Part shown: positions 25,084 to 34,056 of the stretch, in pieces
Layout of the letters: each line of letters opens with the position of its first letter
Position numbering within the stretch: position 1 is the first letter of the stretch
Source: Planctomycetia bacterium
GTDB taxonomy: Bacteria; Planctomycetota; Planctomycetia; Pirellulales; Thermoguttaceae
Direction: 5' to 3'
Assembly: GCA_030527105.1 (NCBI GenBank)
Contig: JAUNBK010000012.1
Location: 1-51,196, forward strand
DNA: 51,196 nucleotides
Translations under genes and position numbers: made by a program
The notes under the pieces: generated by a model
What the model was told of the DNA's origin: nothing
Databases searched by the model: none
The model's input: the letters and a program-made list of their open reading frames with translations, nothing else

Positions 25084-26097
25084 ATGATCCAAACGACAAA
25101 AAAGGGGTTTACTCTCGTGGAGCTTTTGGTGGTTATTGCCATCATCGGAATGCTGGTGGGGCTACTTCTCCCCGCTGTTCAACAGGCGCGTGAGGCGGCA
25201 AGACGGGCACAATGCAACAATAACATGAAACAGTTGGCGCTCGGAATCTTGAACTACGAGGCGGAACACCAACAATTCCCCTCGGGCGGTTGGATGTACC
25301 TCTACGCTGGCGACGCGGATCGAGGCTTCGGCTGCTCGCAACCGGGCGGTTGGGCGTTTTCGATTCTTCCTTACGTCGAGCAGAACGCACTTTTCCAATC
25401 CACGTCAAATGGTGACTTCTATAACCCGGACAAAGAGGCAATCGCCCAAGTTGTTCAGACGGTGCTGCCGTTTTTCTATTGTCCGTCGCGGCGTCCGCCC
25501 CGTTTGTCGTCGAGCATAGTGGCGGGGACAAATCACGCTCCAGAAATCAATTGTAACAAAGTCACTCAGACGTGCAAGTGCGATTATGCCGCAAGTATGG
25601 GCGAGATTCCGTCGCAAGGATGTTGGAGCCATTTGGACCTTCGCTCCGGGCACCCATGGACGTATGCCGAGGCGAGCGACTTCGACAAGCACTCTAAATG
25701 GCCAACCGACAGATCCAGCGGAATTATCGCGCCCTATAGCGAAGTGACGGCGGGCGAAGTTTCGGACGGGCTGTCGAACACGATCTCGTTTGGCGAGAAA
25801 TATCTGGTACCCAGTGGCTATGATACCTCCAACCTATCTGACGACAACGGCGTTTATGCAGGGGGGGATGTTGATTCTCTGCGAGCGACTTCACAATACG
25901 ACTGGCTGGCACCAAGGAGAGACCGCGAGGGATACGACGCATGTATAACGGAAGTCTTCGGAAGCGCACACGCAAGCGGTATGACCATTTCCCTGTGCGA
26001 CGGCGCGGTGAGAAATCTCTCCTACTCCGTTGACTCCCTCGTCTGGGCGAGATTGGGGAATCGTGCCGATGGACAAATCGTGACGCTTCCCCAATAA
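25084..26097 (+). CDS. DUF1559 domain-containing prepilin-like protein
   Basis: AAGGGGA precedes the ATG. The 337-residue protein begins with a very short basic segment and the prepilin-like signal KKGFTLVELLVVIAIIGMLV, followed by QQAREAARRAQCNNNMKQ. Within the domain are YPSGGW-like QQFPSGGWMYLYAGDADRG, ILPYVEQNALFQ, FYCPSRRPPR, CDYAASMGEI, VSDGLSNTISFGEKYL and a C-terminal FGSAHASGMTISLCDGAVRNLSYSVD. It is a full-length paralogue of the protein at 8632-9621, about half identical by eye. It is probably exported and held by its N-terminal helix; the family role in the planctomycete envelope is unknown. It has its own promoter and is convergent with the Tad operon. Confidence 0.95.
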   Translation: MIQTTKKGFTLVELLVVIAIIGMLVGLLLPAVQQAREAARRAQCNNNMKQLALGILNYEAEHQQFPSGGWMYLYAGDADRGFGCSQPGGWAFSILPYVEQNALFQSTSNGDFYNPDKEAIAQVVQTVLPFFYCPSRRPPRLSSSIVAGTNHAPEINCNKVTQTCKCDYAASMGEIPSQGCWSHLDLRSGHPWTYAEASDFDKHSKWPTDRSSGIIAPYSEVTAGEVSDGLSNTISFGEKYLVPSGYDTSNLSDDNGVYAGGDVDSLRATSQYDWLAPRRDREGYDACITEVFGSAHASGMTISLCDGAVRNLSYSVDSLVWARLGNRADGQIVTLPQ

Positions 26098-26113
26098 AAG
26101 ACCTGCGTTTCCG

Positions 26114-27103
26114 CTACTCTGTCGGTGCTCCGAGTTCGGGCGTGACGTCTCCAATTGACTGCGCCGTGTTCGCGATGCCCAACGACTCCTTCGAAATCAT
26201 GAAGTCATAAACCTCCATGAGCGAGGGAGAAAGGAGCAAAATCAACGCTGCCGGCGCGAAACAAAACATGATCGGGAAAACGAGTTTCGTCGGTGTTTTG
26301 TTCGCCTGCGCAAGCGCATAATGTCGGCGCATGGCGCGGATGTGGTCTGCCTGCTCGTTGAGCGTCTGCGTCATTTGATTCCCCAAACGCGCACCACGAA
26401 GAATAAGGTAGGAGAATTGGCGTATTTCGGGAATGTTCACCCTTTCCACCAGGTCGGCACACGCCTGTTCGAGCGACCCGACCTCCGCCTGTCGGCGCAA
26501 AATACGTAGTTCCTGGGTGAGATCGGGATACTCCGTGAGTTGTTCCGCCACGTGTTCGAGACTTTCGCTCGTCGTCATTCCGCCGCTTGCGCACATGCCG
26601 AACATGTCGATTGTGTCCGCCAAGCCAGCGCGGATTCGAGCGATACGCGCGTTTCTCACATAATAGATGTATAAACGCGGAATAATAGAGAGCGCGACGC
26701 CGACGAACAGCCCACCGAGGGTGTAGTTGAACATCTTCTCAGGGGCGAGCGCCCCCATGTACATCCCCAAAAAGAGCGGCATGAGGAGCAGGAACATACG
26801 CAGCGCGTAGATGGAGTCGCGCGCACTCGGACGATAAAACCCCGCCTGACGCAAAAGACGTCGGAAATCCTTGTTCTCCTGCTCGCCTTCAGGGAGAACG
26901 TTCGCCAAACCCGGTGTGAGTGGACCAAAAAGTCCCGGATCGTCCAAGAATTCGTCGTCTTCTGTTCTGGACGCGCTCTTCGGCTTCCGAATCAGAAAAT
27001 AGAAAACGAAAAACACCGCAAGCGCTGCGCCCAACCCCGCCACGATGGCGATTATCGTTGCAAAGGGAGTGGAGACGGCAAAATATGTATCAAAAACGGA
27101 CAT
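26114..27103 (-). CDS. tadC: TadC-like type II/IV secretion F-domain membrane protein
   Basis: The 329-residue protein has one N-terminal membrane helix (IIAIVAGLGAALAVFFVFYFLI), a soluble linker, a hydrophobic pair (MFLLLMPLFLGMYMGAL and LGGLFVGVALSIIPRLYIYYV), the GspF/TadC domain with ADTIDMFGMCASGGMTTSESLEHVAEQL and the IPEIRQFSYLILRGARLGNQMTQTLNEQADHIR segment, and a last helix LVFPIMFCFAPAALILLL. TadB and TadC form the inner-membrane platform of Flp/Tad pilus machines. It is the last gene of the four-gene minus-strand operon, 62 nt after tadB. Confidence 0.9.
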   Translation of the reverse strand: MSVFDTYFAVSTPFATIIAIVAGLGAALAVFFVFYFLIRKPKSASRTEDDEFLDDPGLFGPLTPGLANVLPEGEQENKDFRRLLRQAGFYRPSARDSIYALRMFLLLMPLFLGMYMGALAPEKMFNYTLGGLFVGVALSIIPRLYIYYVRNARIARIRAGLADTIDMFGMCASGGMTTSESLEHVAEQLTEYPDLTQELRILRRQAEVGSLEQACADLVERVNIPEIRQFSYLILRGARLGNQMTQTLNEQADHIRAMRRHYALAQANKTPTKLVFPIMFCFAPAALILLLSPSLMEVYDFMISKESLGIANTAQSIGDVTPELGAPTE

Positions 27104-27165
27104 CGAACACCTTCCGAAATCTTATAACGTTTATAGGTTTAAACAAGACAGCCCCGCGCCGCCCT

Positions 27166-28095
27166 TTAATATCGAACGCGCATGATACTCCACGCCCACA
27201 CGCCGCCGAGGATGAGGAGACCAATCGAAACGCCGAGAAGCGCTGGTCCATACGGATTGGCGACAAATCGATAAACGTAACTCCAGTCCAACCCGGAGAG
27301 GAAGACGATCGCGCACGCCGTCACGATGAGCAGCCCGATAATCGACATTCGACTCCCCGCCGAAATGGCTTTCAAGTGTCCATAAAACTCGGCGCGATCG
27401 CGTGCGGAACGAGCGAGGCGCTCTGCGAGCATGGCGAGGTTTCCTCCCGTGCGTCGATGAACGAGAACGGCAGTCGTGAAGATGCGAAACTCCGTGATCG
27501 GAATTCTCCGTGCCATCCGCTCCATAACGTGGTCGGGTGCCTGCCCCATCGCCAATTGTCTCCCGGCATATTTGAACTCGGCGCGGAGGGGTTCCTCCGT
27601 CTGTTCCGACGTCATATCAATAGCAGCCTCCAAGCCGAGACCGCCACGAATCGCGTCGCCGATCGCCTCGAGTGTCTCGGGAAGTTGCTTGCGCATTTGG
27701 GAGATTCTCCACGCACGCTTTGCCATCCAGAAGGCAATGGGGAGCGTCATTGCGACCATCCCAACGCCCAGCCCAAGGAAAAGCTCGTTGGAAAAGACGA
27801 ACGCACATCCGCCCAGGAGGAGAGTCGTTGCGACGACGATGAGCGACGCCGTGAGGGGCGACAGCGCGCTCCCTCCCTCCTCGAGCATGGTGGCGAACCA
27901 CTGATCGAACCCGCCGCGTTTGTTTTTCTGGACGAGTTTCTCGATCGCTTCTGCTTCCGCGCGCTCAATCTCCAAATTCCGCAGCTGTTCGGGGGTGAGT
28001 TTTTTGGCAAAAAGTGCTTTGAAAACCACAATCAGCCCGCCCGCCACCAAAAGGGCAGAGACGAACGCCGCGATCGTAATGAGGAAAGTCTGCAT
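27166..28095 (-). CDS. tadB: TadB-like inner-membrane platform protein
   Basis: The 309-residue protein has an N-terminal helix (FLITIAAFVSALLVAGGLIVVF), a charged linker, paired helices (LTASLIVVATTLLLGGCAFVF and LGVGMVAMTLPIAFWMAKRAW), the F-domain core (LPETLEAIGDAIRGGLGLEAAIDMTSEQ and ITEFRIFTTAVLVHRRTGGNLAMLAERLA), and two C-terminal helices. This is the TadB layout and partners TadC in the Tad secretion platform. It sits 15 nt after the ATPase gene and before tadC, the standard tadA-tadB-tadC order. Confidence 0.92.
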   Translation of the reverse strand: MQTFLITIAAFVSALLVAGGLIVVFKALFAKKLTPEQLRNLEIERAEAEAIEKLVQKNKRGGFDQWFATMLEEGGSALSPLTASLIVVATTLLLGGCAFVFSNELFLGLGVGMVAMTLPIAFWMAKRAWRISQMRKQLPETLEAIGDAIRGGLGLEAAIDMTSEQTEEPLRAEFKYAGRQLAMGQAPDHVMERMARRIPITEFRIFTTAVLVHRRTGGNLAMLAERLARSARDRAEFYGHLKAISAGSRMSIIGLLIVTACAIVFLSGLDWSYVYRFVANPYGPALLGVSIGLLILGGVWAWSIMRVRY

Positions 28096-28110
28096 GATGA
28101 GGCGCTCCCG

Positions 28111-29415
28111 TTATAAAGTTCGTTGGTTGAATAAGGTGTCGGACAGCGTGATTCCCTGTTCGCGAAGCCGCTCCGCAAAGCGAGGTCGGTTGCCGAGCGC
28201 GACGAAACGCCCCGCCGCGCGTCCCTCAGAGTCGACGCCCTCTTGTCGAAACGCGAAAAGCTCGTTGAGTTGGTAGTTCGAGTCGTCAAAGCCCGTGATT
28301 TCCGCGACGCTCATCACGCGCCGCACCCCGCCGCGCAAGCGTGAGAGCTGCACGATAAGCGTGATTGCCGAGCCAATATAGCGCCGCACGACGGGAACCG
28401 GAATCTCCAAACCCGTCATGCTCACCATCACCTCGAGGCGCGAGAGCGAATCCCGCACGCTGTTGGCGTGGATTGTCGTGAGCGATCCTTCGTGCCCGGT
28501 GTTCATCGCTTGGAGCATGTCGAGCGCCTCCGCGCCACGCACCTCACCGAGGATGATTCGGTCGGGACGCATTCGAAGCGAGTTGCGCACGAGGTCGCGT
28601 GCCGAGATGACTCCGAGACCTTCGTTATTCGCGTTGCGCGTTTCGAGCGCGACGACGTGTCGACGTTGGAGCTTCAACTCCGCCGAGTCTTCCACCGTGA
28701 CGATTCGCTCGCCGTCGGGGATGAATTTCGAGACGCAGTTGAGGAGCGTTGTTTTCCCAGAGCCGGTTCCGCCACTGATCATGACGTTGATTTTTCCCCG
28801 GACGACCGCCTCAAGCAGATCGACAATGGCGGGAGGAATCGAGCCAAAACGTTGAAGATCCTCGATCGAAAGCGGCGTGTTCCCAAATCGACGAATCGAA
28901 AGGACGGGGCCCGCAATCGTGAGCGGGCGAATAATCGCGTTGATTCGGCTTCCGTCCGCCAGACGTGCGTCGACCATGGGCGTTTGCTCGTCGACACGCC
29001 GTCCGACTTTTGCCACGACGCGCTGAATGATCTGCATCAAGTGCGTTTCGTCCGCGAATTGCGCGTTCGTCAGCTGAAGGACGCCATTGCGCTCGATGTA
29101 GACTTCGTTCGGACCATTCACGAGAATATCCGTGATTTCCGGGTCGCTCATGAACGCCTCCAACGGTCCCAGCCCAAACGACTCGGCAACCAACTCCTGC
29201 ACGAGGCGCTCTTTGTCGACATTCTCGTACTCTTCCTTTTTCGCGCTCAAAACTCTCTGCGCCACGCGCTGGACGTGGGTCATGAGCCGCTCGTCCGACA
29301 TGTCGCCCAAGCGATTCAGGTCGATGACGCTCAAAATCTCGCGATGGATGGCTGTTTTGACGCGTTGAAATTCAATTTCCCGCTGTGTCTCCGACTGTGG
29401 CGATAGGGTTGTCAT
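28111..29415 (-). CDS. tadA: TadA/CpaF family secretion ATPase
   Basis: The 434-residue protein is normal in length for the family. After an N-terminal helical domain (residues 1-90) comes SFGLGPLEAFMSDPEITDILVNG, then the ATPase core: Walker A ISGGTGSGKTTLLN, the Asp box VTVEDSAELKL, Walker B MRPDRIILGEVRGAEALDML, and a His box GSLTTIHANS. These define the hexameric CpaF/TadA motor that powers Flp/Tad pilus assembly in the cytoplasm. It starts 26 nt after the upstream TadE/G-like gene and is followed by tadB. Confidence 0.96.
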   Translation of the reverse strand: MTTLSPQSETQREIEFQRVKTAIHREILSVIDLNRLGDMSDERLMTHVQRVAQRVLSAKKEEYENVDKERLVQELVAESFGLGPLEAFMSDPEITDILVNGPNEVYIERNGVLQLTNAQFADETHLMQIIQRVVAKVGRRVDEQTPMVDARLADGSRINAIIRPLTIAGPVLSIRRFGNTPLSIEDLQRFGSIPPAIVDLLEAVVRGKINVMISGGTGSGKTTLLNCVSKFIPDGERIVTVEDSAELKLQRRHVVALETRNANNEGLGVISARDLVRNSLRMRPDRIILGEVRGAEALDMLQAMNTGHEGSLTTIHANSVRDSLSRLEVMVSMTGLEIPVPVVRRYIGSAITLIVQLSRLRGGVRRVMSVAEITGFDDSNYQLNELFAFRQEGVDSEGRAAGRFVALGNRPRFAERLREQGITLSDTLFNQRTL

Positions 29416-29441
29416 ATTCCGCTCCTGAAAAAGGATTGATT

Positions 29442-30689
29442 TTAGTTGTTATCTGGTTTGTAATAGGAGAGCAGCAGACCAAAAATGTTGGTCGCTTCGT
29501 CCCGAAATTTCTTTCGCTCCGCGCGTCCCGTGAGGACTTTGGACGAGACGAACGACTCAGGCGTGAAGGTGTATTGCGTGACGGTTTGCGTCGTCCCGCC
29601 AAGATACCCCGGAATTCCCCCGATCGTTTCGGTGCCCGAGTTGATGCAGGCGATGCGATACCCGATGAAATCATATACGAAATCCGAGGTTGTCGTCCCG
29701 CTTGGTCCCGCAAGTGCGACGCAAAAAAGCGCGGATCGAGGTTGAGCTGCCTCGTTTGCATGACGAATCGCCGCGTTGATGTACTTCTGCATCTCGGTAC
29801 CACGCGCCTCTGCCGTACTTCCCGCCTCGACGAGATCGTCCCCCAAGCGCAAAACTGGTGCAGCGCCGTAGGGAACCTTCCAAATGGCAGAGGTTTTTTC
29901 CTCCGCGCCGTTTGAGGTGAAAACGTTGCCTTTAAACTCAGGTTCTCCTTCATCCGTCACGATATACTGCCGCAGCCCAACATTGTCCACATAGATATTC
30001 AAGGTCGCCATGCTGTCCGTACCGAGTGCTCGACGATAATTTTCCACAAACGTGTAGGGTAGGAGATAAATGCCGTCGTCGAGCATGTAGAGCGTCGTTC
30101 CGTCGAAAACAATGCTGCTCACGCGGACGCCATAAATCCAACGATTGAGCGAAACGTAGTACTTCCACATGAATTGTTTCTCGGCACCCTTGGCACCCTC
30201 GACTTCCTCGATATCCTCCGCACGGAAAATTTGTTGGAAAAAACCGAGCTTTTTGTCCTGCGTGAAGGTGAAACAAGTCGTCCACTGATCGACCCCCTCG
30301 AAAGTGAAATCTATTTCGTTCCCGTATTCCCTCACTCGATACTGGATATTCTCATGGAGTATTGGCTTCATATCGGCACGCAGACGCCCACTGTAGTAAT
30401 TCGCATCTGCGGGGTATCCCGCCACTATGGAGCCTTTGGGTCGCAAAAACTCATCTGTGCTACCGTGCTGCTTATAATTAAACTTCACCCACTCGAGCAT
30501 ATTCTCCTCAACCAACGCGGCGTGCATGGTGGAGTAGGCAGCGCAATCGATCTCCATATTCTGGATGGCAAGGAATTGGTAGTTCCACAAAAGCGCCCCA
30601 GCCGTGAGCATAATAATCAGGCACAGAATCAAACCAAGAGTCAAAAAACCCTCTCGTTTGGTTTGGCGCGACGATTGTATTTTTCTCAT
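29442..30689 (-). CDS. TadE/TadG-like pilus-associated protein
   Basis: The start chosen (30689) has AAAGGTGAG before it and gives a basic N-terminus followed by one membrane helix (GFLTLGLILCLIIMLTAGALLW) and ALLWNYQFLAIQNMEIDCAAY, like the membrane-anchored pseudopilins of Tad loci. The remaining 370 or so residues are extracytoplasmic and beta-rich, with no clear family. It is the first gene of the Tad operon, so a minor pilin or assembly factor role is inferred. A TATAAT box lies upstream on the minus strand (30729-30734), but I see no good -35. RcpA/CpaC secretin, prepilin peptidase and Flp pilin genes are not in the window. Confidence 0.75.
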   Translation of the reverse strand: MRKIQSSRQTKREGFLTLGLILCLIIMLTAGALLWNYQFLAIQNMEIDCAAYSTMHAALVEENMLEWVKFNYKQHGSTDEFLRPKGSIVAGYPADANYYSGRLRADMKPILHENIQYRVREYGNEIDFTFEGVDQWTTCFTFTQDKKLGFFQQIFRAEDIEEVEGAKGAEKQFMWKYYVSLNRWIYGVRVSSIVFDGTTLYMLDDGIYLLPYTFVENYRRALGTDSMATLNIYVDNVGLRQYIVTDEGEPEFKGNVFTSNGAEEKTSAIWKVPYGAAPVLRLGDDLVEAGSTAEARGTEMQKYINAAIRHANEAAQPRSALFCVALAGPSGTTTSDFVYDFIGYRIACINSGTETIGGIPGYLGGTTQTVTQYTFTPESFVSSKVLTGRAERKKFRDEATNIFGLLLSYYKPDNN

Positions 30690-30820
30690 AAGCTCACCTT
30701 TGGACGAAATTGCGGTACTATTCCATGGATTATATCGGTTGTGAGAACACAAAAATTTAATGGAAAAATGTCGACACAAAAAAAACTCTCGGGGTGCTTT
30801 TCTTTCTCACGAATATTTGC

Positions 30821-30826
30821 TATACT
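30821..30826 (+). promoter_or_regulatory. Extended -10 element before the phosphodiesterase-like gene
   Basis: TGC-TATACT (the -10 is 30821-30826) forms an extended -10 box; no clear -35. The gene starts about 65 nt downstream. Confidence 0.4.
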
Positions 30827-30891
30827 GGGGGATATCGCGTGTCGTTCGTGCCGCGTTGTTTTTTTGCCAGGAGTCAATCCAGGAGTCGATT

Positions 30892-32265
30892 ATGAGAAAT
30901 ATCGTTTTTTTGTCCATCCCTGCGCTTCGGGAGAAAGACCTTTCGAAACTGCCAGCGCTTCAAAAGATACTTGCGCCAAAGGGATCCGTCGCAACGCTCA
31001 CGCCGAGTTTCCCCTGCGTGACGTGTCCCGTCCAAGCGAATCTCACCACGGGTGCGCTCCCGCGTGAGCACGGCATCGTGGCGAATGGATTATGGAGACC
31101 AGAAGACAAAAAGGTCGAAATGTGGACTTTCACCAACGAGTCCGTCGAAACGTCGCAACTGTGGGACCTTATTTATCACCACCCGGACGCGCCGCACTCT
31201 GCCGTTTGGTTTCCGCTGCAGGCTGTCGAGTGTTCGGCTGAATTCGTATGCACGCACAAGCCGATTCATCATCCCGACGGACGCGAGGAGTTGTGGTGCT
31301 ACACGCGCTACCCGGAGATGTATCGCGAACTCCTTGGTGAGTTTGGGCACTTCCCTCTCATGAATTATTGGGGACCGATGGCGAATATCAAGTCCGCCAA
31401 CTGGGTGCTCGACACGGCAGCTTGGCTTGCGCGTCGCGAGGAGCCGCAGTTTTTCTACATCTATCTTGCGTATCCCGATTATGCTCCGCAGCGTTTTGGG
31501 GTTGATTCTCCTCAGGTGGACACCATGCTTTCCGAGTTGAACAACTTGCTCGAGTCGCTCATTCAGCGCTTCTCCGAGGCGTACGATCGTGAAATCACGT
31601 GGTTCATCGCGGGAGAATATGCAATGACGAACGTGGATCACACCCTTTTCCCCAATCGTCTCTTGCGCGAGGCGGGACTTTTGCGAGTTCGCGAGGGGGA
31701 CGCTCAAAAACCCACGCCCATTCGTTCCGTAGCGAGGGATTATGATGTTTTTGAGGGGGAACTGCCCGACATGGACGAGAGCGCGGCGTTCGCGTTGTGC
31801 GACCATCAATTTGCGCACGTTTTTGTGCCGGATCACGATCCCGCCACGATTCAGCGTGTTGTCGATTTGTTCGAGGGGCGCGAGGGTGTTGATGAAGTGC
31901 TCGTCGGGGACGGAATTGCGCGCTATGGTCTCGAACACGCGCGGACTGGCGACGTGGTTCTCGTCTCGACGCCGAATAGTTGGATGCAATATTATTGGTG
32001 GTTGGAGGACTCGAAAGCGCCTCCGTTTGCGCATCGGGTGGATATTCATCAAAAACCTGGATACGATCCGTGCGAGCAATTTATCGACCCGCAGACACAT
32101 TCAATTCCGCTCGACGCGACGCTCGTGAGAGCCTCCCACGGCGCGCCCGCGAGGGATTCTTCGCAAAAGACGATTTTTCTCACGTCGCACGCGGAGTTTC
32201 TCCCGTGCGGGGAGATTCGCGACACGGACGTTTTTCATTTGATTATGAATTCGACGAGATATTGA
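30892..32265 (+). CDS. Alkaline phosphatase superfamily protein (nucleotide pyrophosphatase/phosphodiesterase type)
   Basis: AGGAG precedes the ATG; the open frame upstream has no such signal. The 457-residue protein starts at a first strand (NIVFLSIPAL) and continues with the nucleophile region SFPCVTCPVQANLTTGALPREHGIVANG, matching the T-x-P-xx-T/N pattern of type I phosphodiesterases. Later come metal-site elements such as YLAYPDYAPQRFG, WFIAGEYAMTNVDH and the C-terminal RASHGAP. No signal peptide is visible, so it probably works in the cytoplasm. It would hydrolyse a phosphoester or phosphodiester; the substrate is unknown. A dispersed repeat separates it from the xylanase. Confidence 0.85.
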   Translation: MRNIVFLSIPALREKDLSKLPALQKILAPKGSVATLTPSFPCVTCPVQANLTTGALPREHGIVANGLWRPEDKKVEMWTFTNESVETSQLWDLIYHHPDAPHSAVWFPLQAVECSAEFVCTHKPIHHPDGREELWCYTRYPEMYRELLGEFGHFPLMNYWGPMANIKSANWVLDTAAWLARREEPQFFYIYLAYPDYAPQRFGVDSPQVDTMLSELNNLLESLIQRFSEAYDREITWFIAGEYAMTNVDHTLFPNRLLREAGLLRVREGDAQKPTPIRSVARDYDVFEGELPDMDESAAFALCDHQFAHVFVPDHDPATIQRVVDLFEGREGVDEVLVGDGIARYGLEHARTGDVVLVSTPNSWMQYYWWLEDSKAPPFAHRVDIHQKPGYDPCEQFIDPQTHSIPLDATLVRASHGAPARDSSQKTIFLTSHAEFLPCGEIRDTDVFHLIMNSTRY

Positions 32266-32270
32266 GAAGA

Positions 32271-32378
32271 TATATTCATCGTCGTTTAAAATTCCCGTTT
32301 TGCGCGACGCTTTGCGAGCCGTGGTGCGCAAGCTCCAACGGCGGACGGAACGGGAAATTTCAACGCGAAGTATTATAA
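32271..32378 (-). repeat. Dispersed ~105-nt palindromic intergenic repeat, copy 4
   Basis: Inverted copy. It reads TTTAAAATTCCCGTTTTGCG at the left and GGAACGGGAAATTTCAACGC at the right, with core GCGAGCCGTGGTGCGC. It lies between the phosphodiesterase-like and xylanase genes. Confidence 0.85.
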
Positions 32379-32425
32379 ATCCGTGGCGCGTTTGCCACAC
32401 CCACTTTATTCAAGGAGAACGAGAA

Positions 32426-33964
32426 ATGAGTCGACAAATTTTTCCTGCACTTTTGTGGCTTTTTTTGTGCGCCACCTCCATTTTGGGGGAGGAACTCCCA
32501 CGCGAGATATCTGGAGCATTGCGCGCCCCGAATCCGAGCGTGATGAGCGACGCGTACTACCAAATTTGGAACGATGAAGTTCAGAAGCAAATCGATGAGC
32601 GCATCGAGAAGTATCGAAAGGCGGACGCTGTCGTTTCCATCGAAAACGTGAAACTTGGCACCGACATTCGTGTCGAGCAAATCTCGCACGAGTTTATCTT
32701 TGGCGCCCACATCTTCAATTTCAACCAATTAGGGACGGACGAGCGCAACGAAAAATACAAGGCGCTCTACGGAACGTTCTTCAACTCGGCGACCGTCGCG
32801 TTTTATTGGCAGAAGTTTGAGATTGAGCCGGGGAAACCTCGTTTCGCCACCGAGGAACGCGACACGGCAGAGTTTTGGAACAATTGCCCGAATCCAAAGT
32901 CGCAACCGCATTGGCGTCGTCCGTCGAGCGACCAGGTCGTTGAATTTTGCGAGAGCAAGGGGATTCGAATCCACGGGCACCCTCTCGTTTGGGGCAATCG
33001 AACTTGGCACCATCCCGGCTGGTTGTGGACGGAATTCGCCTCGCCTGAGGAGAGAAAAAATCTTGGCATTCCGAAGAGCGAGCTTTATAAACGTTCTGCC
33101 GACGAAATCTATGCGATGGGGAAGGGATATATCGACGCCCTCGATTCGCGAACGTTCGAGAGGATTCGAATAATTGCCGACCACTATGGTGATCGGGTCG
33201 ATAGTTGGGACGTCGTGAACGAGAGCGCGAGCGATTATCATGGGAACACCGAGGCGGGCGGTCCCGTGTGCAAAAGTTCGTATGGACTCATGCCGGCAGA
33301 CTACACGATCCGCTCTTTCCGCGTCGCGAACGAGGTTTTCCCGAAGCAGACGCTCCTCAACATTAATGATTACGCCAACAGTCGCAATTATGTCGAGCAG
33401 ACGAAGGAACTCTTGAAAAAAGGGTGCAAAATCGACATAATTGGTTCCCAAATGCACCTCTTCAATCCGAGACAAACGCTCGACATTGCGGAGGGGAAAA
33501 CGTCCATTTGGTTCGGGGGAATGCAGATGACTCCCGACGGGATCTGGCGCACGATGGAGATGCTGAGCGAAACGGGCTTGCCGATCCACCTGAGCGAAAT
33601 CACGATCACGGCACCCAACGACGACCCCACGGGGCGCGATATCCAGGCGATTGTCGCGCGGAATTTCTACCGGATGTGGTTCAGCATCCCCAACATGATG
33701 GGCATCACCTGGTGGAACGTTGTTGACGACTGCGGCGCGCCGGGAGAGCCGACCACCTCGGGGTTGTTCACGAGAAACATGGAGCCAAAGCCGTCGTTTT
33801 ACGCTCTGAACCAGTTGATCAATCACGAGTGGAAGACGAACCTTGTTTTCAAAGCGGACAAATCGTCGATGGAGATTCCGTTCCGAGGCTTCAAGGGGAC
33901 GTATCGCGTGCGGTGGATCGATAGCGAGGGGAATGCCCAGCAGAAAGAGATCGTCGTGCACTAA
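32426..33964 (+). CDS. Secreted GH10 endo-1,4-beta-xylanase
   Basis: The start is the ATG preceded by AAGGAG; it gives a signal peptide (MSRQIFPALLWLFLCATSILG) and a 512-residue protein. A short N-terminal module (residues about 30-90) precedes the barrel, which has the strand-three motif IRIHGHPLVWGNRTWHHPGW, the acid/base glutamate E266 in WDVVNES, and the nucleophile E391 in PIHLSEITIT, in the right order and spacing for glycoside hydrolase family 10. MMGITWWNVVDDCGAPGEP near the end completes the substrate cleft. It hydrolyses internal beta-1,4 bonds in xylan outside the cytoplasm, which supports a plant-fibre habitat. Confidence 0.95.
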   Translation: MSRQIFPALLWLFLCATSILGEELPREISGALRAPNPSVMSDAYYQIWNDEVQKQIDERIEKYRKADAVVSIENVKLGTDIRVEQISHEFIFGAHIFNFNQLGTDERNEKYKALYGTFFNSATVAFYWQKFEIEPGKPRFATEERDTAEFWNNCPNPKSQPHWRRPSSDQVVEFCESKGIRIHGHPLVWGNRTWHHPGWLWTEFASPEERKNLGIPKSELYKRSADEIYAMGKGYIDALDSRTFERIRIIADHYGDRVDSWDVVNESASDYHGNTEAGGPVCKSSYGLMPADYTIRSFRVANEVFPKQTLLNINDYANSRNYVEQTKELLKKGCKIDIIGSQMHLFNPRQTLDIAEGKTSIWFGGMQMTPDGIWRTMEMLSETGLPIHLSEITITAPNDDPTGRDIQAIVARNFYRMWFSIPNMMGITWWNVVDDCGAPGEPTTSGLFTRNMEPKPSFYALNQLINHEWKTNLVFKADKSSMEIPFRGFKGTYRVRWIDSEGNAQQKEIVVH

Positions 33965-33981
33965 AAACTCTGCGAGATTGG

Positions 33982-34028
33982 GATTTTGGGTTCTCACGAC
34001 CCGCCGCGTGTTGTGAAAACCAAAAATC
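33982..34028. terminator. Imperfect long hairpin between convergent genes
   Basis: GATTTTGG...TTCTCAC pairs imperfectly with GTGAAAACCAAAAATC between the xylanase and DUF1559 gene ends. It could stop transcription in both directions. Confidence 0.45.
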
Positions 34029-34056
34029 TCATTAAGTGCGATGGTTTTAGGGCTTT